From: STD2-102 sp964414205
GTDB taxonomy: Bacteria > Bacillota > Clostridia > Christensenellales > CAG-917
Length of the DNA: 26,455 nucleotides
Assembly (NCBI GenBank): GCA_964414205.1
Contig: CAYPVP010000014.1
Span: 1 to 26,455 of the forward strand
Reading direction: 5' to 3'
Shown: in pieces, positions 5,932 through 14,820 of the stretch
Position numbering within the stretch: the stretch's first letter is position 1
Layout of the letters: every line of letters starts with the position of its first letter
Program-made: the position numbers and the translations under genes
The notes under the pieces: model-generated
Told to the model about the DNA's origin: nothing
What the model saw: the letters and a program-made list of their open reading frames with translations, nothing else
Database searches by the model: none

Positions 5932-7875
5932 CTATTCAAGTTCAAAAGCACCTGTGTAGAGTTGATAATATTTGCCTTTCAATTCTAGCAATTCATCATG
6001 AGTTCCTTGTTCAATAATTCTTCCACGCTCCAAAACAACAATTTTGTCTGCGTTTCTGACAGTTGACAAACGGTGAGCAATGACAAATGTTGTACGACCT
6101 TCCATAAGTCTAGCCATACCTTGTTCAATCAATCTTTCAGTTCTCATGTCAATACTGCTTGTTGCTTCGTCCAAAACCAAAACAGGAGTGTCAGCAACAA
6201 CTGCTCTTGCGATTGTAAGAAGTTGTTTTTGTCCTTGTGACAAGTTTTCTCCGTCACCTGAAATCAAAGTGTCATAGCCGTTTTCCAAGTGTTTGATGAA
6301 CGAATCTGCATTTGCAATTTTTGCGGCTTCAATCACTTCCTCATCGGTTGCATCCAATCTTCCATAGCGAATGTTGTCTTTGATTGTTCCACTAAACAAG
6401 TGTGCATCTTGCAAAACAACACCCATAGAGTGACGCAAATCATCTTTCTTGATTTTGTTGATGTTGATTCCGTCATATCGAATTTTGCCATCAGGAACAT
6501 CATAAAATCTATTGATAAGGTTTGTAATTGTTGTTTTTCCTGCCCCAGTTGAACCAACCAACGCAACTTTTTGTCCAGCCTCTGCAATCAAATCAATGTC
6601 ATAAAGAACAGTTTTGTCTTCATTATATCCAAATGTGACATCATCAAATTCGACTCTCCCTTCCAATTTTTTGAAAGTTACAGTCCCAAGTTCTTTATGT
6701 GGATGTTTCCATGCCCAAATTCCAGTTTTGTCATCAGTGCTTTCAACCAATTCTCCATTTTCATTTTCGACAGCCTTGACCAATGTGACATAGCCTTCAT
6801 CGGTTTCACTTTCAACATCCAGCATGTCAAAAATTCGTTCTCCACCTGCAATTGACAACAAAACATTGTTTGCTTGTTGAGCAATTTGAGCGATTGGGTT
6901 TCCAAATTGTCTAGAAAATTGCAAAAATGCTGCGAGTTTTCCAATGTCCATGTTTCCAAAGCCAGTAATCAGCATGACAACACCAATGGCAGCCGACAAA
7001 GCATAGTTGACATAAGAGATGTTCATTATGATTGGCATCATATAGTTTGCATAACTGTGTGCCGAACTTGTTGCTGAAAACAATTCATCATTCAATTTTG
7101 CAAACGCCATTTTTTCTTCATCTTCATGGCAAAAAACTTTGACAACTTTTTGTCCTTCGATGTGTTCTTCAATATATCCATTCACTGCACCAACAGAAAC
7201 TTGTTGCTTTGAAAAAAACTTTCCACTTTTTTTGCCAATCAAAGCAATGACAATCAACATGACAACAATCATAGCCAAAATCAACAATGTCAGCACAGGG
7301 TTCATGATAACCATTGCAACAAAAATACCCACAACAGTCAATGTGCTTGAAATGATGGTTGGCAAACTTTCAGAAATCAATGCCCTGAATGTGTCAGTAT
7401 CATTTGTGAATCGACTCATCAACTCGCCGTGAGTGTGAGTGTCAAAATATTTGATTGGATAACTTTGCATGTGGTCGAACATTTGGTCTCTGACGTTTTT
7501 CAATGCTCTTGCAGTCACTTCAACCAAAATTCGGTTGTAGCCAAAAATCATAACAGCACCAAAAGCGTAGATTCCAGCCATAACACCAATCCACATTGCA
7601 AAAGTTGACATTGAAACCCCTGCTTGACCAGATGCCAAAGGAGCGATGCATTGATTGATGATGACAGACAGCAAATACGTTCCGCCGACATTTGAAACAA
7701 CAGACAGCAAAAGCATCATTCCAGCCATAATCAACTGCCATTTAAACGGTTTCAAATAGGAAAGAATTCGTTTGAAAGTTTCCTTAGGTTTTTTTGCCAT
7801 CATCATACTCATTTTATTTTTAGTTTGACTTTTTTTGTTTTTCATTTCATTTTGAGGTAGTTTGTTATTATTCAT
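5932..7875 (-). CDS. ABC exporter half-transporter, catalytically complete subunit
   Basis: This type I ABC exporter half (647 aa) has six transmembrane helices within about 45-340, then a nucleotide-binding domain. Motifs: Walker A GSTGAGKT (441-448), Q489, non-canonical signature LSQGQ (545-549), Walker B VLVLDE with catalytic Glu570, and H-loop His601. The linker at about 360-405 is longer than usual and contains HPHKELGTVT, typical of this exporter subgroup. The ATG overlaps the TAA of the upstream exporter gene by one base, with a GGGGGTGG ribosome binding site inside it, so the two are translationally coupled and form a heterodimer. The substrate cannot be predicted; relatives export drugs, lipids or peptides. 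Confidence 0.93.
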   Translation of the reverse strand: MNNNKLPQNEMKNKKSQTKNKMSMMMAKKPKETFKRILSYLKPFKWQLIMAGMMLLLSVVSNVGGTYLLSVIINQCIAPLASGQAGVSMSTFAMWIGVMAGIYAFGAVMIFGYNRILVEVTARALKNVRDQMFDHMQSYPIKYFDTHTHGELMSRFTNDTDTFRALISESLPTIISSTLTVVGIFVAMVIMNPVLTLLILAMIVVMLIVIALIGKKSGKFFSKQQVSVGAVNGYIEEHIEGQKVVKVFCHEDEEKMAFAKLNDELFSATSSAHSYANYMMPIIMNISYVNYALSAAIGVVMLITGFGNMDIGKLAAFLQFSRQFGNPIAQIAQQANNVLLSIAGGERIFDMLDVESETDEGYVTLVKAVENENGELVESTDDKTGIWAWKHPHKELGTVTFKKLEGRVEFDDVTFGYNEDKTVLYDIDLIAEAGQKVALVGSTGAGKTTITNLINRFYDVPDGKIRYDGININKIKKDDLRHSMGVVLQDAHLFSGTIKDNIRYGRLDATDEEVIEAAKIANADSFIKHLENGYDTLISGDGENLSQGQKQLLTIARAVVADTPVLVLDEATSSIDMRTERLIEQGMARLMEGRTTFVIAHRLSTVRNADKIVVLERGRIIEQGTHDELLELKGKYYQLYTGAFELE

Positions 7876-9728
7876 TATTGCGCCACCCCCTCTTTTTGAA
7901 TTGTATAAACTTCTTGATAGATTTTGGAAGATTTCAGCAATTCATCATGTGTCCCAACTGCCGAAACTTTGCCATCATCCATAACAATGATTCTGTCAGC
8001 ATCAGCAACAGAAGTGACTCGTTGTGCAATGATGAAAACAGTGGTGTTTTCAAGCCCAGTTTTAAAATTGGTTCTGATTTTCTTGTCAGTTGCCGTGTCA
8101 ACAGCCGAAGTGCTGTCATCCATAATCAAAATTTTTGGTTTTTTAAGCAATGCACGAGCAATGCAAAGTCTTTGCTTTTGACCTCCCGACAAGTTTACAC
8201 CACCTTGTCCAAGTTCAGTTTCATATTTCAAAGGGAAGTTTTCAATGAAATCATCTGCTTGTGCAACTTTGCAAGCCTCAACAATTTCTTCATCTGTTGC
8301 ATTTTCATTTCCCCAACGCATGTTTTCTTTTATTGTTCCCGAAAACAGTACATTCTTTTGCAAAACCATGCCAATTGAATTTCTCAATGAATCAAGTTCA
8401 TATTCTCTAACATCAACACCACCAACTTCAACTTTGCCTGATGTGACATCATACAGTCTAGGAATGAGTTGCACAAGCGTTGATTTTGAAGACCCTGTCC
8501 CACCGATAACGCCTATTGTTTCGCCTGCTTTAATTGACAAATTCACTTTTTCAAGGTGCAAATTTTCAATGTTTTTGTTGTAAGAAAAATCAACATTTTC
8601 AAACACCACGCTTCCATCAGCAACTTCTGTGACGAGATTTTTTGTAGTCGTTTGAGTGCCATCAGCAATCAATTTTTCATCTTTTATATCAATTTCTTCA
8701 ACAAAAATTTCGTTGATTCTTTCCACTGATGCTCTTGAAGTGACAATCATGACAAGCAAAATTCCAACCATCATCAAAGAAATCAAAATTTGCATGATAT
8801 ATGAAATAAAGGCAATCAAATAGCCAAGTTCCATTGAATGTTGAATGACATTGTTTCCACCAAACCACAACACAATGACAACGCAAGCATACATCATCAC
8901 TTGCATAAATGGCATTGCCATAACCATGATTCTTTCTGCTTTCAATTGAAGTTTTTGCACATTGTCAGAAACAGCATTAAAATTCTTTTTTTCATGTTTT
9001 TCTCTGACAAAAGTTTTGACAACTCTGATGCCAATCAAGTTTTCCTGAGTTTTTTCGTTCAAAACATCATATTCCCTAAGCATTTTGTAAAAGCGAGGAA
9101 AAACAAGTTTGATGAGAACAAAAATTCCCACAAGCAAAATTGGAATTACGGCCAAGAAAATCAAAGACAATTCAATGTTGATTGACATTGACAAAATCAA
9201 AGCGCAAATCAGCATTACAGGAGAGCGAACAAGCATTCTGTTGCACATCATAAAAGACATTTGAACGTTTGTTACGTCTGTTGTCATTCTTGTGACCAAA
9301 CTCGAAGTGTTGAATCTGTCCAAATTGTAAAATGAAAATGCTTGAATTTTGCTATACATTTTTCCACGAAGATTTTTTGCAAAACCTGCTGCCGAAATGG
9401 AAACAAGTCGTCCAGACAAAACTCCGAACAACAGCGAAATCAACGAAAACGCCACCATAATCCCACCAGTAGCCAAAACAAAATCTATTCTGTCATAAAC
9501 TGTAAACCATATCCATTTTGAAGAACCAAATCCCAAAGATAAAGAATATTCCAACAAATTCTGTTGAATTCCAACCTCCACAATTTGAGCCATAAAAAGT
9601 GGTATCATTGCTTCCATAATGACTTCAAAAACAACGCAAATTGGTGCAAGAATCGTTGCATAACGATATTCATACATGCAATCTAAAAAACTTTTTGTGT
9701 CAATCTTTTTTTTCCTAATTTTTTCCAT
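7875..9728 (-). CDS. ABC exporter half-transporter, degenerate-site subunit
   Basis: This is the first gene of the exporter pair (617 aa): six-helix membrane domain, then a nucleotide-binding domain. Walker A is GGTGSSKS (409-416), the Q-loop is Gln457 and the signature is a canonical LSGGQ (513-517). However, Walker B ends ILIMDD, with Asp538 where the catalytic Glu should be, and Gln569 replaces the H-loop His. This matches heterodimeric exporters such as TM287/288: the degenerate site pairs this subunit's Walker motifs with the partner's LSQGQ, while the competent site pairs the partner's Walker motifs with this LSGGQ. The start follows AGGAAGG. Confidence 0.93.
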   Translation of the reverse strand: MEKIRKKKIDTKSFLDCMYEYRYATILAPICVVFEVIMEAMIPLFMAQIVEVGIQQNLLEYSLSLGFGSSKWIWFTVYDRIDFVLATGGIMVAFSLISLLFGVLSGRLVSISAAGFAKNLRGKMYSKIQAFSFYNLDRFNTSSLVTRMTTDVTNVQMSFMMCNRMLVRSPVMLICALILSMSINIELSLIFLAVIPILLVGIFVLIKLVFPRFYKMLREYDVLNEKTQENLIGIRVVKTFVREKHEKKNFNAVSDNVQKLQLKAERIMVMAMPFMQVMMYACVVIVLWFGGNNVIQHSMELGYLIAFISYIMQILISLMMVGILLVMIVTSRASVERINEIFVEEIDIKDEKLIADGTQTTTKNLVTEVADGSVVFENVDFSYNKNIENLHLEKVNLSIKAGETIGVIGGTGSSKSTLVQLIPRLYDVTSGKVEVGGVDVREYELDSLRNSIGMVLQKNVLFSGTIKENMRWGNENATDEEIVEACKVAQADDFIENFPLKYETELGQGGVNLSGGQKQRLCIARALLKKPKILIMDDSTSAVDTATDKKIRTNFKTGLENTTVFIIAQRVTSVADADRIIVMDDGKVSAVGTHDELLKSSKIYQEVYTIQKEGVAQ

Positions 9729-9757
9729 ATTCCTTCCTATTTTCTAATCAAAAAGGT

Positions 9758-9763
9758 ATTATA
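9758..9763 (-). promoter_or_regulatory. Likely -10 element of the exporter operon
   Basis: The minus strand reads TATAAT here, 29 nt before the exporter ATG, with AGGAAGG in between. No good -35 is found at 16-18 nt (best AATACA). The 75-bp gap after polA also lacks a strong terminator, so some exporter transcription may come from polA read-through. Confidence 0.45.
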
Positions 9764-9803
9764 CGCATCTTTTGTGTTTATTGTATTAAAAATTGTGAAA
9801 GTT

Positions 9804-12332
9804 TTATGAATTTTTTTCCATGCTACCCCAATTTTTGCCAATTTCAACATTTGCAATCAAAGGGACTCTCAATTCAACGGCATTTTCCATTTCTTCTTTC
9901 AAAATTTTTGCAACTTCTTCAACTTCATCTTTTGATGCATCAACAATCAATTCATCATGAACTTGAAGAATCATTTTTGATTTCATGTTTACAAGTCTTT
10001 TTTCAACTTTCAACATAGCAATTTTGACAACATCGGCTGCACTGCCTTGCAAAGGTGTGTTCATTGCCATTCTTTCAGCAGAAGAGCGAATTATATAATT
10101 TGATGCATGAATTTCATCCAGTCTTCTTCTACGATTTTTCAAAGTGATGGCATAACCATTGTCTTTTGCAAATTGAATTGTGCCATCCAAAAACTTTTTG
10201 ACTGATGGATAAGTTTCAAAATATTTTTCGATAAATTCTTTTGCTTTATAAACAGGAATAGAGAGGTTGGTTGCAAGACCAAAGTCACTGATTCCATAAA
10301 CAATTCCAAAGTTCACGGCTTTTGCATCTCTGCGCATGTTTGGTGTCACACTCTCAACAGGAACGCCAAAAATTTGTGACGCAGTCGCACTGTGAATGTC
10401 GTCAGCCATTTTATACTGTTCAATCAATCCTTCATCTTCACTGAAATGAGCAAGCAAGCGAAGTTCAATTTGTGAATAGTCAGCCGAAATCAAAAGATTG
10501 TCCCCTGTTCCAACAAATGCTTCTTTAATTTGCTTTGATTCAACTGCCCTTTGTGGAATGTTTTGCAAATTAGGGTTTGTTGAAGAAAGTCTTCCTGTTG
10601 CAGTCAATGCTTGATTGAATTCAGTGTGAATCTTGCCATGTTCAATCAAATCTGAAAGTCCCACAACATAGGTTGAATTCAATTTTGACATATGTCGCCA
10701 TTCCAAAATCAAAGGTATGATTGGGTGTTCAAATTTCAATTTTTCCAAAGTGTCTTCATTGACTGAAAACCCTGTTTTATTTTTTTTGCCAGTTTTCAAA
10801 CCTAGTTCCACAAACAAGACTTCTGCCATTTGTTTTGGCGAACCAATGTTAAATTCCTGTCCAGCAAGTTGATGAATTTCTTTTGTCAATTCTTCAATTT
10901 TCAAAGAAAATTCTTTTTTGAGTTCAAAAAGTTTTTCTTTTTCAACAGAAAAGCCACGAAGTTCCATGTTCAACAAGACTTTCACCAAAGGCAATTCTAT
11001 GTTTGAAAACAATTCCATCATGTTTTGTTCTTTCAAAGATTTTTCAAATCTATTTTTTGCAATCAACAACGAAACAGCAGATTGTGGCATCATTTCACTT
11101 TCAAAAAGTGCATCATATGATTTTATGTTGACACTACCTTTTGCCAAATGCCCAGCAATTTTCACATCAAAGTAGTCTTTCAGTTCAAAATCATTTTCTC
11201 TTGCCATTTTTTTGATGTCAAAAGCAACCAATTTTTTTTCAATCACTTTTTTTCTCAAAATTTGCATGGTGTCTTCAAAACTTATTCCATCACTAAACAA
11301 ATCTTCAACGTATTCTACAATATATTCTTTATGCAAATCTGTGGCGACAGAAACATTTTCTCCCAAAAGCAAAGCAAATTCATCTTTTCCATCAAAAATT
11401 TTAGCAAAATCTTCTTTGTTTTTGATGGCTATGCTTTCAAATTCAATTTTGTCTTCTTGAAAATTTGCATTTGCTTCTTCGCCTCTAAATGACATTCTTG
11501 AAATCAAAGATGGCATTTCAAATTCAATCAATTTTTGTTTGACAGCAAAATCAAACTCTTGTTCAAAAACGCAATCATCAAGTTTGCATTCAATCGGAAC
11601 ATCTCTGTTTATAATTGAAAGTTCTTTGCTCAAATAGGCAATTTCTTTGGAGTTGCGAATTGTTTCTCCAATTTTGCCTGAAATTTCATCAGCATGTTCA
11701 AAAACACCATCAAGAGAATGATATTTTGCCAAAAGATTCATTGCCGTTTTTTCACCAACGCCTTTGATTCCAGGAATATTGTCAGAAGTGTCACCTCTCA
11801 ATGCTTTGAAATCAATAAACTGTTTTGTTGATTCAAATCCCAATTCTTGCAATTTTTCCAAAGTAATTTCTTCCAATTCGCTGACGCCTTTTTTGGTCCA
11901 AAAAATTTTGGAATTTTCTCCTACAAGTTGAAAACTGTCTTTGTCCCCAGTGACAATGATTGTTGGGTCTTCAAATTTTTTTGAAAGCGTTCCCAAAATG
12001 TCATCGGCTTCAAAACCTTCCATAGAAACAACTTTTATCCCCATCAACACAAGCAATTCTTTCAATGGTTCAAATTGAAGTTTCAAAGCATCGTCCATAG
12101 GTTTTCTTGTGCCTTTGTATTCTTCAAAAAGTTTATGTCTGAAAGTTGGGGCTTTCAAATCAAAAGCAGCCACAATGTGTGTTGGGTTTTCTTTTTTGAT
12201 GATTGAAAGCAAAATGTTCAAAAAGCCATAAATCGCCCCTGTTGGTTGACCTTTGCTGTTTGAAAGAAAAGGCAAAGCATGATAGGCACGATGAATAAGG
12301 CTGTTTGAATCTAAAAGTATGATTTTGTTCAT
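9804..12332 (-). CDS. polA: DNA polymerase I
   Basis: This family A DNA polymerase of 842 residues carries out Okazaki-fragment processing and gap repair. The N-terminal 5'-3' exonuclease/flap domain holds FEADD (107-111), TGDKD (128-132) and GDTSDNIPG (180-188). The central 3'-5' exonuclease-like domain (about 300-460) lacks the DxE and other acidic residues, so proofreading is presumably absent, as in many Firmicutes. The polymerase domain has TGRLSSTNPNLQNIP, motif A DYSQIELR (618-625), the O-helix RRDAKAVNFGIVYG (near 667-680) and motif C QVHDE (790-794). I chose the ATG at 12332 (AAGGA binding site, then MNKIILLDSN, the classical start); the frame extends 29 codons further upstream across the promoter. 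Confidence 0.96.
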   Translation of the reverse strand: MNKIILLDSNSLIHRAYHALPFLSNSKGQPTGAIYGFLNILLSIIKKENPTHIVAAFDLKAPTFRHKLFEEYKGTRKPMDDALKLQFEPLKELLVLMGIKVVSMEGFEADDILGTLSKKFEDPTIIVTGDKDSFQLVGENSKIFWTKKGVSELEEITLEKLQELGFESTKQFIDFKALRGDTSDNIPGIKGVGEKTAMNLLAKYHSLDGVFEHADEISGKIGETIRNSKEIAYLSKELSIINRDVPIECKLDDCVFEQEFDFAVKQKLIEFEMPSLISRMSFRGEEANANFQEDKIEFESIAIKNKEDFAKIFDGKDEFALLLGENVSVATDLHKEYIVEYVEDLFSDGISFEDTMQILRKKVIEKKLVAFDIKKMARENDFELKDYFDVKIAGHLAKGSVNIKSYDALFESEMMPQSAVSLLIAKNRFEKSLKEQNMMELFSNIELPLVKVLLNMELRGFSVEKEKLFELKKEFSLKIEELTKEIHQLAGQEFNIGSPKQMAEVLFVELGLKTGKKNKTGFSVNEDTLEKLKFEHPIIPLILEWRHMSKLNSTYVVGLSDLIEHGKIHTEFNQALTATGRLSSTNPNLQNIPQRAVESKQIKEAFVGTGDNLLISADYSQIELRLLAHFSEDEGLIEQYKMADDIHSATASQIFGVPVESVTPNMRRDAKAVNFGIVYGISDFGLATNLSIPVYKAKEFIEKYFETYPSVKKFLDGTIQFAKDNGYAITLKNRRRRLDEIHASNYIIRSSAERMAMNTPLQGSAADVVKIAMLKVEKRLVNMKSKMILQVHDELIVDASKDEVEEVAKILKEEMENAVELRVPLIANVEIGKNWGSMEKNS

Positions 12333-12381
12333 ATATATTCCTTGAAAAGTATTTGCAAAACAATTTTTGCCATTATTTGTT

Positions 12382-12390
12382 AGTATAACA
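12382..12390 (-). promoter_or_regulatory. Extended -10 promoter of polA
   Basis: The minus strand reads TGTTATACT, an extended -10 (TGn plus TATACT), about 50 nt before the polA ATG. The -35 region is only a T-rich stretch. It lies just downstream of a hairpin that would stop transcripts from the phospholipase gene. Confidence 0.5.
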
Positions 12391-12425
12391 CAATGGGAGA
12401 AAAAAATAAACATTGCCAAACATCA

Positions 12426-12451
12426 AAAAAAGAAGACTGTGCTTCTTTTTT
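12426..12451. terminator. Rho-independent terminator between phospholipase gene and polA
   Basis: AAAAAAGAAG (12426-12435) and CTTCTTTTTT (12442-12451) form a 10-bp stem with a six-base loop, and the stem's own A and T runs supply the U-tract on either strand. GC content of the stem is low, so efficiency is uncertain. Position fits: after the phospholipase transcript and before the polA promoter. Confidence 0.55.
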
Positions 12452-12527
12452 CCATAATAAAATAGTTTTTTTTAATTTATTATTTTTGATTTATTCTTCT
12501 TATATTATTTATCTCATTAACTTATTA

Positions 12528-12619
12528 AAAGTTTTGCATCAAACTTTTTGAAAGTTTCACACTACACTTATTGAAAGTTTTGCATTAAACTTATTGAAAT
12601 TTTCACACTACACTTATTG
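12528..12619. repeat. Four 23-bp tandem repeats, alternating A-B-A-B, with internal inverted repeats
   Basis: This is the main content of the 397-bp gap between polA and the phospholipase gene. Four units of exactly 23 bp run head to tail from 12528, 12551, 12574 and 12597. Units 1 and 3 share AAAGTTTTGCAT; units 2 and 4 share TTTCACACTACACTTATTG, so the larger period is 46 bp. Unit 1 holds a perfect inverted repeat, AAAGTTT-N6-AAACTTT; unit 3 keeps all but one pair. The rest of the gap (12620-12729) shows nothing I can name. Confidence 0.75.
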
Positions 12620-12729
12620 AAAAAAATTCAATGCATGCCTTTTAAAAACATTCTTATCAGTATGCGTTTTAAACCAATATTATCAATTATAAAATTCATA
12701 GTTTAAGACATTTTCGAAACAATCACTCG

Positions 12730-13998
12730 TCAAAAACTTTCATTTTCCAAGTCTTCTTCAACTTCCTCATTTGCAAACAAAATTGAAATTTCTTTTGCCA
12801 AAACCAAAAACATTTCAGCAAGTTCGTCACTTCCAACTTTCTTTTTGACCAATTTGTCATAATTTTTGTTTGTTTGAGAAAGTTTGACAGTTTCTTTTGC
12901 AACAAGAGCAACAAATGTTTGACAAGAATATTCTTTCAATCTTTCAATTCTACACACCCTTGCAAAGGTTTCAAAAAGGGTCAGCCAGATTTCATCTTGG
13001 TCAATGGTTTCAAGTTTCATTTCATCACGAACAAATGCGCACATTGTTGTCACATTGTCAAATTTTCGTTTTGAAGGTTTTTTCTTCAATTTTTTTTGCA
13101 CAAGCGAACTGAAAAATTTTGCAGAGCAACAGCCCACTGCATCAGCAAATTCCAATCTTTCAAAAGGTGAAATGAAATATCTTGAACCACGCAAATCTTT
13201 TGCAATTCTTCCTGCATCAAAATATCCCACTTTAAAACTTTTTTCCATTTGTTCTTCTGTAAAAAACATACCCTCGCCGATGTTTTGCGATGGAGTGATA
13301 AAAATGACATTCAAGTTTTTATATTTTGGCATTCTTCTTGGTTTTGAAGTGTTTGTGCGAATTGCAATGATGTTTCTATATCCCTTTTCAGTGATGAGTT
13401 TGATTGGCAAATTGTCATAAAACACACCATCAATATACTTTTCGCCATCAATTTTGAGTTCACCAAAAGGAGGGCAATTTGCACTGGCCAACAAATAATC
13501 GACAAGTTTTCCTTCTGGAATGTCTTCCTTAAATTTTTGATATGGCTTCAATGTTGACAACGAATAGGTGACAAGTCCCAAATCTTTGGGGCTATCTCTC
13601 AATGTTTTTTCATCAAAATATGATGCAAAATAGTTTCTGATTTTTTGAGTGCTGTTTTTGATGACATCTCGATGATTTTTCAGCAATGTCAAATAGGAAG
13701 ACAGCATTTTTGCATCAAATTGCATTTTCATCAAACCAGTCATCATGTCATCTGATATGTCAAACAATTTAGAAACACGAACATCTCTCCAAAATTCTTG
13801 CATTTTTGGAAGTCCACCCATCAAAATCAAAGCACCATTGATAGCACCAATTGAAGTTCCTGTTATGCCATCAAAATCGTAGCCTGCTTCAAGCAAACAT
13901 TTCAATGCTCCACATTGATATGCACCTTTTGCACCACCACCTTCAAGCACCAACCCCAATTTGCCATTGTCAATCATTTCATCAGTTTTTTTTGCCAT
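12730..13998 (-). CDS. Patatin-like phospholipase family protein
   Basis: This 422-residue lipid acyl hydrolase has the Ser-Asp dyad of the patatin family. The oxyanion-hole glycine loop GGGAKG is at 20-25 (LVLEGGGAKGAYQCG), the nucleophile elbow GTSIG at 47-51 with Ser49, and the catalytic Asp190 lies in YIDGV, a variant of the usual DG(G/A). The catalytic domain ends near 285. A further 130 or so residues, lysine-rich and helical in look, form a C-terminal extension of unknown role. There is no signal peptide, so it is probably cytoplasmic. It has its own promoter, an AAGGTGAG binding site, and no operon partner. Confidence 0.9.
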   Translation of the reverse strand: MAKKTDEMIDNGKLGLVLEGGGAKGAYQCGALKCLLEAGYDFDGITGTSIGAINGALILMGGLPKMQEFWRDVRVSKLFDISDDMMTGLMKMQFDAKMLSSYLTLLKNHRDVIKNSTQKIRNYFASYFDEKTLRDSPKDLGLVTYSLSTLKPYQKFKEDIPEGKLVDYLLASANCPPFGELKIDGEKYIDGVFYDNLPIKLITEKGYRNIIAIRTNTSKPRRMPKYKNLNVIFITPSQNIGEGMFFTEEQMEKSFKVGYFDAGRIAKDLRGSRYFISPFERLEFADAVGCCSAKFFSSLVQKKLKKKPSKRKFDNVTTMCAFVRDEMKLETIDQDEIWLTLFETFARVCRIERLKEYSCQTFVALVAKETVKLSQTNKNYDKLVKKKVGSDELAEMFLVLAKEISILFANEEVEEDLENESF

Positions 13999-14024
13999 GT
14001 CTCACCTTTTGTTTTCACAACTCA

Positions 14025-14052
14025 ATTATATCTCATATGAATATTTTTGCAA
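14025..14052 (-). promoter_or_regulatory. Sigma-A promoter of the phospholipase gene
   Basis: On the minus strand, TTGCAA (14047-14052) and a perfect TATAAT (14025-14030) are 16 bp apart. Transcription would start near 14018, about 20 nt before the ATG. The rest of the gap up to the oxidoreductase terminator (14053-14225) holds no feature I can support. Confidence 0.65.
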
Positions 14053-14225
14053 CACCAAACAATCAAACACTTTCAAACAACAGTGTTTTTAGAATTTCAA
14101 ATTGCATTTTGTTTTGAAACAAGTTTGTGTTTTCATTTTCAAATTAGTTTCACCAATTCCTCAGAGATACCATTTTAAAAAAGTAATTTCAAAGAATTCT
14201 TATCGAATAGTTTGCCGTGGGGTTT

Positions 14226-14273
14226 AAAAAAGGCATTTGACATTTCAAAAAACAAAATGCCAAATGCCTTTTT
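14226..14273 (-). terminator. Strong rho-independent terminator of the 2-oxoacid oxidoreductase operon
   Basis: GGCATTTGACATTT (14232-14245) pairs with AAATGCCAAATGCC (14255-14268) over 14 positions. The single mismatch becomes a G-U pair in the minus-strand RNA. The stem is followed on the minus strand by six T (14226-14231). It lies 22 nt past the last gene of the operon. Confidence 0.88.
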
Positions 14274-14294
14274 ATTCACATATCAAAAATTCAA

Positions 14295-14819
14295 TCAGAG
14301 TTCATAGCCAGCAACAAAACATGCTTGGTTTGAAGGGATAAATTTTGGTTTTCCTGCAAAAACTTTTGCAATTGTGTCAAGCATAACTTGTTTTTCAAAC
14401 AAGTCTGATGCTTTGATGTATGCACCGAGAACAACAAGGTTTGATGCTTTGTCATTTCCGACTTGGTGAGCAATTTCGTTTGCATCAACATAAATGACTC
14501 TGACATCATCACGAACAACTTTGTCAGAAATCAAAGAACTGTTGACCAAAATGAGTCCACCAGGTTTCACTGTGTTGACAAATTTGTCAAGGCTTGGCTT
14601 GTTCATTGCAATCAAAGTATCAGGTCTAGCAATGATTGGAGAAGCAACTGATTCGTCATCAACAACGACCGAGCAGTTTGCAGTTCCACCACGCATTTCA
14701 GGACCATACGAAGGCAACCAAGTCACGGCTTTGTTTTCATACATTGAAGCATAAGCAATCATTTGTCCAAGGCTCAAAACACCTTGTCCACCAAATCCTG
14801 CAACGATAATTTGTTCCAT
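14295..14819 (-). CDS. 2-oxoacid:ferredoxin oxidoreductase, gamma subunit
   Basis: This is the gamma (KorC/VorA-like) subunit, 174 residues, of an anaerobic complex that oxidatively decarboxylates a 2-oxoacid to its acyl-CoA and reduces ferredoxin. The family signature is the N-terminal GFGGQGV loop (about 8-14), followed by WLPSYGPEMRGGTANCSV, the standard gamma-domain motif. It is the last gene of the operon, 1 nt after the beta subunit, with a near-perfect AAGGAGGT binding site inside the end of that gene. The exact substrate (2-oxoisovalerate, 2-oxoglutarate or other) cannot be fixed from this subunit. Confidence 0.9.
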   Translation of the reverse strand: MEQIIVAGFGGQGVLSLGQMIAYASMYENKAVTWLPSYGPEMRGGTANCSVVVDDESVASPIIARPDTLIAMNKPSLDKFVNTVKPGGLILVNSSLISDKVVRDDVRVIYVDANEIAHQVGNDKASNLVVLGAYIKASDLFEKQVMLDTIAKVFAGKPKFIPSNQACFVAGYEL

Positions 14820-14820
14820 A

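Noticed and set aside
12333..12419. Longer polA start, 29 codons upstream
   Set aside because: It would cover the extended -10 promoter and lacks a ribosome binding site; the ATG at 12332 has AAGGA and the classical N-terminus.
12528..12619. CRISPR array reading of the tandem repeats here and in other gaps
   Set aside because: The repeat units abut without unique spacers, copies are few, and no cas genes are present.
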